Of a stretch of 6,667 nt of DNA, positions 1 to 5,454 are shown piece after piece (the first letter of the stretch is position 1; each line of letters opens with the position of its first letter). The stretch is from positions 1 to 6,667 of the forward strand of contig JAIRTD010000256.1 in assembly GCA_031255115.1 (NCBI GenBank), written 5' to 3'. The notes beneath the pieces are model-generated. The model was not told the DNA's origin, did no database searches, and saw nothing but the letters and a program-made list of their open reading frames with translations. This stretch comes from Spirochaetaceae bacterium (lineage in GTDB: Bacteria > Spirochaetota > Spirochaetia > Treponematales > Breznakiellaceae). The position numbers and the translations under genes are program-made.

Positions 1-720
1 AACCGCCACAACGCCGCATGGCTCTTTGCCGAAACCCTTTCGTTTTATAACGCCCTGTCCTGGAAGGATAAATTCAAGGGCCGCTACGCCTCTCTGGACG
101 GCCCCGCCCTGCTCCGCTACGCCGTGGACGCCGCCACAGACGCGGCAAGCGCCGCAAGCGTTACAGACACGGGGACAGCCGCCGCAACTGCAGATGTCGC
201 AGGCACCGGGAAAGCCGCCGCCGCAAGCGCCAGAGATGTCGTAAGCGCCGCTGTGGACGCGGGGCGGATAGAGCTTCCCGAAAGGGTACTCTTCCTTTTT
301 CCCCAAACCTTTATGAACCTTTCAGGCGAGTCCCTCTCGGCCGCGGCTTCGTTCTTCAAAATAAAGACCGAAAACATTCTTGTCGTGCATGACGAACTGG
401 AACTTCCCCTGGGAACAGTGTCGCTTAAATACTCAGGCGGCCTTGGCGGTCATAACGGGCTGCGGTCCATTAAGGCCGCTTTGGGGAGCGCCGATTTCTG
501 GCGGCTCAGGATAGGCATAGGGCGGCCCGGACACAGGGATATTTATTCCTGGGTGCTTTCGGATTTTTCGCCTGACGAAACAGCAGTCCTTGCCGGAGTT
601 TTTAAAACCCTCGACCGTTTTTTTGTCGAAGTGCTGAGCGCCGGGCCCGCCGCCCTGCTCCCCGAATGGAAGAAAAAGTCGCTTACGCCTAACAATATGA
701 GCTCTGGAGTACAATCATGA
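1..720 (+). CDS. pth: Peptidyl-tRNA hydrolase (Pth), 5'-truncated by window edge, with Ala-rich insertion
   Basis: Bacterial Pth cleaves the ester bond of peptidyl-tRNAs that drop off the ribosome, so the tRNA can be reused in the cytoplasm. The frame is open from base 1, so the start codon, the first 15-20 residues and the family's conserved N-terminal Asn lie outside. Counting from the first visible codon, NRHNAAW (1-7) holds the catalytic His (residue 3), PQTFMNLSG (101-109) holds the conserved Met-Asn pair, VVHDELELP carries the conserved His-Asp, and [12 protein letters not shown] carries the late Asn. [10 protein letters not shown] also matches the family. Between catalytic His and TFMN there are about 101 residues, against about 46 in E. 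coli Pth; the excess is an Ala-rich block (about residues 41-88). A GTG at 124 would give a shorter frame, but that protein would lack the catalytic His, so it is rejected. The stop overlaps mazG by ATGA. Confidence 0.93.
   Translation, partial: NRHNAAWLFAETLSFYNALSWKDKFKGRYASLDGPALLRYAVDAATDAASAASVTDTGTAAATADVAGTGKAAAASARDVVSAAVDAGRIELPERVLFLFPQTFMNLSGESLSAAASFFKIKTENILVVHDELELPLGTVSLKYSGGLGGHNGLRSIKAALGSADFWRLRIGIGRPGHRDIYSWVLSDFSPDETAVLAGVFKTLDRFFVEVLSAGPAALLPEWKKKSLTPNNMSSGVQS
121..264 (+). repeat. Alanine-rich low-complexity insertion with degenerate internal repeats inside pth
   Basis: This stretch encodes an Ala/Thr/Asp/Val-rich segment (20 Ala in 48 residues, no aromatic residues, only one Lys and one Arg) inserted in Pth upstream of the TFMN motif. 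Short direct repeats are visible in the DNA: GCCGCAAGCG at 151-160 and 220-229, AGATGTCG at 192-199 and 234-241, CAAGCGCC at 146-153 and 224-231, and GTGGACGC at 124-131 and 253-260. The repeats suggest growth by local duplication followed by decay. The reading frame is kept throughout, so this is not a frameshift. Confidence 0.7.
706..709 (+). promoter_or_regulatory. Ribosome binding site of mazG
   Basis: GGAG lies 7 nt before the ATG at 717, inside the last codons of pth. It supports 717 as the mazG start and suggests that mazG can be translated both by its own initiation and by coupling to pth. It also shows that this genome uses ordinary Shine-Dalgarno sites, in contrast to the two divergent genes near 4400. 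Confidence 0.7.
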
Positions 721-1523
721 ATCAAGTTTCCCTTAACCAAAAGTCAGCCGCCGAAGCTTTTACCGGACTCTGCGAGGTAGTGGCAAAGCTCCGCGCCCCT
801 GACGGCTGTCCCTGGGACCGCGAACAGACCCCTGCTTCACTCAGGGGGGACCTTGTCGAAGAAACCTACGAAACCCTTGAGGCCATAGACGAAAAGAACC
901 CGGATCATATAAGGGAAGAACTGGGCGATCTCTTTTTGCTGGTAACGATGCTTTCGTATATGCACGAACAGGAGGGACTTTTTTCCGTTGCCGATGTACT
1001 GGACGGTGTAAGCGAAAAACTCATACGCCGCCATCCCCATGTGTTTGGCGATGTAAAGGTCAGGGACAGCGCCGAGGTTCTGGACAACTGGGCGCGGATA
1101 AAAGTAGAACAGGAAGGAAGAAAGCCCAAGGATTCAATCCTCGACGAGGTGTCCTCCTCCCTGCCTCCCCTTGAGAAGGCCTATAAGCTGCAAAAGAAAG
1201 CGGCCAAATCCGGCTTTGACTGGCCTGACCTTGCCGGCGTTATGGGTAAACTCAGGGAAGAAATGGAAGAAGTATCGGAAGTGATAGCGGCCGGGGACAG
1301 CGGGGAAACCCTCGAAGGCGAACTGGGGGATCTGCTCTTTTCGGCGGTAAACCTCTGCCGCTTCTTTAAGGTAGATCCGGCGCTGGCCCTCCAACGCACC
1401 AACGCCAAGTTTGTCAAACGCTTTACCCATGTTGAACGGCGCATGAAGGAAGCGGGCGCCGAAATGAAGCAGGAAAACCTGGCCGTCATGGACCGTTATT
1501 GGGAAGAAGCCAAGGAGTCATAA
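717..1523 (+). CDS. mazG: Nucleoside triphosphate pyrophosphohydrolase MazG
   Basis: MazG hydrolyses (d)NTPs to NMP and pyrophosphate. It is thought to clean the nucleotide pool and, in E. coli, to influence (p)ppGpp-linked stress responses. The 268-residue product is close to the 263 of E. coli MazG and has the typical two tandem MazG domains. Domain 1 begins with [14 protein letters not shown] (25-38) and carries the metal-binding helices EETYE (48-52) and EELGD (67-71). Domain 2 has EEMEEV (181-186) and GELGDLL (201-207). The end, [10 protein letters not shown], matches the family C-terminus. All acidic metal ligands of the EExxE and ExxD motifs are present in both halves, so both domains look intact. 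The ATG overlaps the pth stop (ATGA) and has GGAG 7 nt upstream. The gene ends 6 bp before the convergent peptidase gene. Confidence 0.95.
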   Translation: MNQVSLNQKSAAEAFTGLCEVVAKLRAPDGCPWDREQTPASLRGDLVEETYETLEAIDEKNPDHIREELGDLFLLVTMLSYMHEQEGLFSVADVLDGVSEKLIRRHPHVFGDVKVRDSAEVLDNWARIKVEQEGRKPKDSILDEVSSSLPPLEKAYKLQKKAAKSGFDWPDLAGVMGKLREEMEEVSEVIAAGDSGETLEGELGDLLFSAVNLCRFFKVDPALALQRTNAKFVKRFTHVERRMKEAGAEMKQENLAVMDRYWEEAKES

Positions 1524-1529
1524 GCCGGT

Positions 1530-2999
1530 TCACTCAACATGTTCGATAGCGATGAACAGGGCAAAGACAGAGCGTATGTTTTCCGACTGGGCGGAAAAAG
1601 CAATGTCAGGTAATTTTTGCGCCTCATGTACAGCTGCCGCGATCCCGTTCTGAACAGCGTCGCCTGTTCCGCCGGGACCGGCGTTTTCCGCCGCAACAAA
1701 GAGGGCGTTACGCCCAAGGGCTTCCCGCACCCGTTCCCTGGGACTTCCCCTGGCCCTTTCAACACGGTTCTGTATTGAACGTATGTCAAGCTCTTCCTTG
1801 GCGCACAGTATGATGATAAAATCGGTTCCCGGAGTATCGTCGAGGCGTAACCACTGACGCTCCGAAGGCCAGGCAACAGCGCTGTCCGAATAGTCCAGTA
1901 TGGCAGAAATGTTTTCGTCTTCCGGCGGAAAAATACGGGAGAGCGAGGGCGAGCCGGAAGCGGCGGCAAAAGCGTATACATAGGCGGGATGCCGGTTTTC
2001 CAAAAGCACGCGGAATTCGGTTCCCGAAGGCCAGGCTTCCGAGGACTGGTACCAGCCTTCTTTGTTAAGCGCAAAGGCCATAAAGCCCCCGTCTCCGCCA
2101 AGTTCCAGCCTTGCGTTTCCGCCAAAACGGGCGGCATCCTCGTAGGCCGAAAGGTTCTCTATAATCTCATAGGCTTCCCGCACCCAGCGGCTAAAGGTAT
2201 TGTAGGGAATCCAGGTAAAACCGGCGCGGCCCCATTTTCTGCCCCAACTGTTAAGCACTTCAAAAGCGCCGCCTTCTTTTTCGTCATCATAGCCTACCAC
2301 GCAAACAGCGTGCCCGCCGTAAAAATTTCTGGGGCTTTCGCGGGGCCGCCAGACCTCGCCGGGCTCAAAGAACGAAGGCGGAGTATTCATTCCTATGATG
2401 ACCGGCTTTCCCGCGGCAAGGCTTTTCTTTACCAGAGTAACCTGGGAAAGATTCCCCGCGGGCCTGTGGCTCTGGTAAAGCGTTACATACCCGGCGATGG
2501 GATATTTTCTGCTGTCCGCGTAGGAAGTAAGCGATATCTTGGTTATGTCGGTGGTGAGTTCGTTGCTGAGCATTTTGACCGCGCCCCTGCTCTTCATCAT
2601 ATCCAGGGCCGCCGGGATCGAAGCCCCGTCCTGGCAATCCGGGTCATTGGAAATACTCTTGTAAATATACACAGGCGAAAAAGCGTTAGCGGTAATTTCG
2701 GAACGGTCCCTGCGGCCAAGGGCCATTGATTCGGAAATAGTCCGCGCCGCGTAGGCCGCGGCCCAGCCCACACAGGTCCCGTAGGGAGCCTGGTCTCCGG
2801 GAGCAGGAGCATAGGCTTTAAGAGAAACCGCCTTGGGCAGTACCTCATAAGTCCTGGATACGAGCGGGGACTTTCGGGGAAGACCCTCGTACAGCGTCTC
2901 ATCAAGTACCGCGCTTAAAGGATATTCAGGATAGTCCTGGGCAAAGAGGGACGCGGCGGCCATTACAATGACGCCAAAAATACCAAGTTTTTTTACCAT
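1530..2999 (-). CDS. Exported papain-like (C1) cysteine peptidase with C-terminal DUF4384-like domain
   Basis: The 489-residue product is probably a secreted or periplasmic cysteine peptidase of the papain family. Residues 1-20 (MVKKLGIFGVIVMAAASLFA) form a signal peptide with likely cleavage before Gln21; no lipobox Cys is seen. The peptidase core has the oxyanion Gln70 and nucleophile Cys76 in DQAPYGTCVGWA, FSPVYIYK (107-114), the catalytic His230 in GGHAVCVVGYDD and the catalytic Asn250 in LNSWGRKWGRAGF, so the full triad is present. Residues about 315-405 (SGTEFRVLLENRHPAYVYAF, IFPPEDENIS) resemble DUF4384, a domain common in bacterial envelope proteins; this is moderately sure. The last 80 residues are unassigned. 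An ATG at 3032 would add 11 residues, but 2999 is preferred because it puts GGAG 5 nt upstream and gives a clean signal peptide. It is probably co-transcribed with the upstream glycosyltransferase, since the 64-bp gap shows no promoter. No inhibitory propeptide is obvious, and the substrate is unknown. Confidence 0.88.
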   Translation of the reverse strand: MVKKLGIFGVIVMAAASLFAQDYPEYPLSAVLDETLYEGLPRKSPLVSRTYEVLPKAVSLKAYAPAPGDQAPYGTCVGWAAAYAARTISESMALGRRDRSEITANAFSPVYIYKSISNDPDCQDGASIPAALDMMKSRGAVKMLSNELTTDITKISLTSYADSRKYPIAGYVTLYQSHRPAGNLSQVTLVKKSLAAGKPVIIGMNTPPSFFEPGEVWRPRESPRNFYGGHAVCVVGYDDEKEGGAFEVLNSWGRKWGRAGFTWIPYNTFSRWVREAYEIIENLSAYEDAARFGGNARLELGGDGGFMAFALNKEGWYQSSEAWPSGTEFRVLLENRHPAYVYAFAAASGSPSLSRIFPPEDENISAILDYSDSAVAWPSERQWLRLDDTPGTDFIIILCAKEELDIRSIQNRVERARGSPRERVREALGRNALFVAAENAGPGGTGDAVQNGIAAAVHEAQKLPDIAFSAQSENIRSVFALFIAIEHVE

Positions 3000-3004
3000 A
3001 CCCA

Positions 3005-3008
3005 CTCC
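3005..3008 (-). promoter_or_regulatory. Ribosome binding site deciding the peptidase start
   Basis: On the minus strand GGAG lies 5 nt before the ATG at 2999. The alternative upstream ATG at 3032 has no comparable purine-rich site, which favours the shorter protein that begins directly with the signal peptide. Confidence 0.6.
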
Positions 3009-3063
3009 ATTGTTCAACTCTTGTGCCCCCATGAAGGCGGCAGTACACCTAACGGCGCGCGGC

Positions 3064-4341
3064 CTAAAGCTGGCCGAAATTCATCAGCACAGAACGGAGC
3101 CGCTGCTCCAAAAGGGCAAAAGAAAAGAACCTGCGGCCCAGTTCGTAGTTCCGCTCGGTCATAAATTCGACGGCGCCGGGCCTGTCAAGAAGGGCGCGGA
3201 CCGTTTCGACCGTCTCGGGAGTTACATAATTTTCCATGACCACCACGTCAAAATCAACCGGTTCTATGTCCTCCTGAAAGATCGAGTAACGGTTGACCAG
3301 TATGGGCTTTTTAAACCAGATTGCCTCAAGAAACGCGTTGCCAAACCCTTCATAGGTTGAAGGATAGGTAACAAAGTCGGCGCTGAGGTAACAGTCCCAG
3401 AGGCTGTACCTCCTCTGACCGGTTTCGGTAAGCCCCCGCTCTGCGCCTATGATGTCCGGCCTGATGATTACCTCAACGCCAAGCAGGGCCGCGTAATCCA
3501 TAGTGCGGTGGTAGTAGTCCGAACCTTCATCCTTTTCCTGGTGGCTGATAAGGAGCTTGGCTTTTTTTCCTTTAAGCCTGTTGGCAAGTTCTATCGCGTG
3601 GTCAATGCCCTTGCGTTCCACAATGCGGGTAGGCTGGAGCAGGAGTATTTCATCATCCTTTACGCCGAGATCGCTCCGCATGGTACGGCCATAGTCGTCC
3701 AGTTTGGGAGGCTCGCTGTCAAAGTCAAACACGTTCGGTATGATGGTCGAAGCAATGCCGCAGCGGTACGAAAGCTGTCGCCGCGCCTCCGAATTGATTA
3801 CCACATGGTTAATGGTATGCAGCCTGGGCGGAAAAGCCATAGAAAGATAGTCTTCAACACAGTTGACCGAAAAACGCTGCCTTTCCCAGGCAAAGTCGTG
3901 GTGGTGGGCAACGGCCGGCAGACCCGTCTCCACAATAAGCTCGGCAAGGGCAAGCCCCAGGGGTATATTCATCGGTATGGTCTGGGCGTTTTCGGTGATA
4001 AGAAGATCAATATTGAAGGTTTTTACAAAATCATACAGAGCCCGTTTGAGACGGTAGCGCACCTCCTGAATTTCACCGGACAGGGACTCGTTGCGTACCG
4101 TATTGCCAAAACAGCGGTCCTGTATATCCTGAATCTGCGGATGGCCGAAAAAAGCCTCCTCCACGACCATGGACTTTTCGGGCGTCCAGTCGGACAGGCC
4201 GGAAAAAAAGAAACACTCATATCCCATTTTTTCCAGCACCTGCCGCCATTTGGCGGTCTCAAGAGACACCCCGTCGGTCCCCTTAAAACGGGTAGAGATA
4301 AACCCTATGCGGCGTATGGTGTTTGATTTGGTGAGGTACAT
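3064..4341 (-). CDS. GT-B fold glycosyltransferase, GT4-like family
   Basis: This 425-residue cytoplasmic protein is a predicted retaining glycosyltransferase that would move a sugar from a nucleotide-sugar donor to an unknown acceptor. The N-terminal Rossmann domain starts with RRIGFISTRFKGTDGVSLET (10-29), including the Gly-rich acceptor-side loop, and contains AHHHDFAWERQRF (145-157). The C-terminal donor domain starts with LLLQPTRIVERKGIDHAIEL (233-252) and ends with the family's EX7E motif, EGFGNAFLE (Glu331 to Glu339). There is no signal peptide or membrane segment. The start at 4341 is preferred: an in-frame ATG at 4350 (428 aa) lies inside a perfect TATAAT -10 box, so a transcript from that promoter would begin at about the 4341 ATG. 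The frame is open much further upstream, but that part is antisense to the RNA ligase and is not coding. The peptidase gene follows 64 bp downstream. Acceptor and pathway cannot be read from the sequence. Confidence 0.9.
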   Translation of the reverse strand: MYLTKSNTIRRIGFISTRFKGTDGVSLETAKWRQVLEKMGYECFFFSGLSDWTPEKSMVVEEAFFGHPQIQDIQDRCFGNTVRNESLSGEIQEVRYRLKRALYDFVKTFNIDLLITENAQTIPMNIPLGLALAELIVETGLPAVAHHHDFAWERQRFSVNCVEDYLSMAFPPRLHTINHVVINSEARRQLSYRCGIASTIIPNVFDFDSEPPKLDDYGRTMRSDLGVKDDEILLLQPTRIVERKGIDHAIELANRLKGKKAKLLISHQEKDEGSDYYHRTMDYAALLGVEVIIRPDIIGAERGLTETGQRRYSLWDCYLSADFVTYPSTYEGFGNAFLEAIWFKKPILVNRYSIFQEDIEPVDFDVVVMENYVTPETVETVRALLDRPGAVEFMTERNYELGRRFFSFALLEQRLRSVLMNFGQL

Positions 4342-4348
4342 GGAATCC

Positions 4349-4377
4349 ATTATAGTACTTTTTTGTTTTGTTGTCAG
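4349..4377 (-). promoter_or_regulatory. Sigma70-type promoter of the glycosyltransferase-peptidase unit
   Basis: On the minus strand CTGACA (4377-4372, one mismatch to TTGACA) is followed after 17 bp by a perfect TATAAT (4354-4349). The expected transcription start, 7 bp past the -10, is about 4342, next to the ATG at 4341. The upstream ATG at 4350 is formed by the -10 box itself. This predicts an mRNA with essentially no 5' leader. Confidence 0.7.
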
Positions 4378-4388
4378 TCTCCCAAAGG

Positions 4389-4405
4389 CCAGGCTGGAGG
4401 CAGCC
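4389..4405. promoter_or_regulatory. Small inverted repeat midway between the divergent promoters, possible operator
   Basis: Two overlapping dyads occur here: GGCTG-GAGG-CAGCC (4392-4405) and CCAG-G-CTGG (4389-4397). The centre of the first is within 2 bp of the midpoint between the two -35 boxes, about 50-57 bp upstream of each predicted start. That is a suitable place for a shared regulator. The repeat is short and could be chance. Confidence 0.3.
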
Positions 4406-4415
4406 CGGTTTTGCT

Positions 4416-4443
4416 TTGACTTTTCAAAAAAATGATATATATT
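4416..4443 (+). promoter_or_regulatory. Sigma70-type promoter of the RNA ligase gene
   Basis: TTGACT (4416-4421) is followed after 16 bp by TATATT (4438-4443); each box has one mismatch to consensus. An alternative register, TGA-TATATA (4433-4441), gives an extended -10. Both place the start at 4448-4450, which is the ATG at 4450. The earlier in-frame ATG at 4432 lies between the promoter boxes and would not be in this transcript. Confidence 0.65.
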
Positions 4444-4449
4444 GAAAGT

Positions 4450-5454
4450 ATGCGCGCGCTGGTTACTATTCAAAAAGTCAAGGCCATAAAGGCCATTCCC
4501 GATTCGGACTTTCTCGAAGCGGCCCATATCATGGGCTGGACCTGCGTTGTCAAAAAGGGCGAGTTTAAAGAAGGCGATCTGGGCGTATATTTTGAAGTGG
4601 ACAGCTTTCTTCCCGTTGACCCGCGCTATGAGTTTTTGCGTACTTCTTCGTACCGCGAAAACAGCGACAACGGCCGGGGCTTTCGTATCCGCACGGCCAA
4701 GATGCGCGGGCAGCTTTCCCAGGGCCTTTTTTTGCCCCTCGCGCAGTTCCCCGAACTGGCGGGTTCCGCCGAAGGGGACGATGTTACCGAAAAACTCGAT
4801 GTAAAAAAATGGTATATCCCCGAAACAGCCGGGGCGGGCGGAACCATCATCGGCGAAAGGCCCGCGGGGATTCCCGCCTCGGACGAGATACGCATACAAT
4901 CCGCCCTTGAGCTGCTCGAAGAACTGCAGGGAAAGGCCTACTACATCACCACAAAAATGGACGGGACCTCCGGGATTGTGTACTTTATTGACGGGAAAAT
5001 AGGCTGCTGCAGCCGCAACAAGGAAATCAAAGACGAAAAAGACGCTCTGTACTGGGCGCCGGTATACCAGTACGGCCTTAAAGAAAAACTCTTAAACTAT
5101 GGAAAAAACATAGTCCTTACCGGAGAAATATGCGGGCCGGGCATACAAAGAAACAAGCTGCGCCTTTCTTCGCCGGCGTGGTATGTGTTTGACGTAAAGG
5201 ACTGGGATTCGGGCAGCTATGTTCCGTATGACAGGGCCATTGAAATCTGCGCCGCCCTCGAAGTTCCTTTTGTTCCCCTTGAAGAGCGGGGAGAACACTT
5301 TGCCTATACTCTGGAAGAATTGCTCGAAAAAGCAAGAGGCAAGTACCCAAGCGGGCTTGATAAAGAAGGCATTGTAGTGCGCGCCGCCCAAGCGCCCAAG
5401 TCCGTTTCGTTTAAGGTACTCAACAACGACGCGTTACTTAAAGAAAAAGATTAG
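4450..5454 (+). CDS. ATP-dependent RNA ligase, DraRnl/Rnl5-like
   Basis: Predicted RNA ligase that seals 3'-OH/5'-phosphate RNA ends through ligase-AMP and RNA-adenylate intermediates. The family model is Deinococcus radiodurans DRB0094, a nick-sealing RNA ligase. Numbered from the ATG at 4432 (subtract 6 for the chosen start), residues 7-130 (RALVTIQKVKAIKAIPDSDF, KKGEFKEGDLGVYFEVDS) match the N-terminal OB-like domain of this group. The nucleotidyltransferase core has motif I TTKMDGTS (adenylated Lys175), SRNKE (194-198), motif III LTGEICGPGIQ (Glu232), IIIa WYVFDV (250-255), motif IV KEGIVVR (Glu312) and motif V SFKVLN (Lys328), so it looks catalytically complete. It ends soon after motif V with no extra C-terminal domain. 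The start at 4450 gives 334 aa; 4432 would give 340 aa. The 4450 start fits the family N-terminus and the promoter position; neither start has a strong Shine-Dalgarno site. No kinase-phosphatase end-healing gene is adjacent. The stop overlaps the convergent kinase stop. Confidence 0.9.
   Translation: MRALVTIQKVKAIKAIPDSDFLEAAHIMGWTCVVKKGEFKEGDLGVYFEVDSFLPVDPRYEFLRTSSYRENSDNGRGFRIRTAKMRGQLSQGLFLPLAQFPELAGSAEGDDVTEKLDVKKWYIPETAGAGGTIIGERPAGIPASDEIRIQSALELLEELQGKAYYITTKMDGTSGIVYFIDGKIGCCSRNKEIKDEKDALYWAPVYQYGLKEKLLNYGKNIVLTGEICGPGIQRNKLRLSSPAWYVFDVKDWDSGSYVPYDRAIEICAALEVPFVPLEERGEHFAYTLEELLEKARGKYPSGLDKEGIVVRAAQAPKSVSFKVLNNDALLKEKD

Noticed and set aside
121..264. CRISPR-like or VNTR array in the repeat-rich part of pth
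   Set aside because: The repeats are 8-10 bp, irregularly spaced and imperfect, and the whole region is in frame within pth; there are no spacers.
124..720. Shorter Pth starting at GTG 124
   Set aside because: The frame is open to base 1 and the upstream codons encode NRHNAAW with the catalytic His, so the true start is outside the window.
1428..1541. CATGTTGA (1428-1435) and its complement TCAACATG (1534-1541) flanking the mazG end
   Set aside because: The 8-bp match is separated by about 100 bp with no supporting structure and can arise by chance.
1989..2729. Plus-strand open frame of 246 codons
   Set aside because: It lies wholly antisense to the peptidase, whose catalytic motifs show which strand is coding. 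The translation has no recognisable motif.
3060..3076. CGGCC-N7-GGCCG hairpin at the glycosyltransferase stop codon, as a terminator
   Set aside because: The stem is only 5 bp and no T-run follows on the minus strand. It is more likely chance in GC-rich sequence, and the peptidase is probably co-transcribed.
3508..4326. Plus-strand open frame of 272 codons
   Set aside because: It is antisense to the glycosyltransferase core, including the conserved donor-domain motifs, and is best explained as a codon-bias shadow.
4342..4899. Open minus-strand extension of the glycosyltransferase frame by about 180 codons
   Set aside because: It runs antisense through the conserved N-terminal domain of the RNA ligase and through both promoters, and shows no glycosyltransferase or other family motifs. 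The glycosyltransferase fold starts properly just after 4341.
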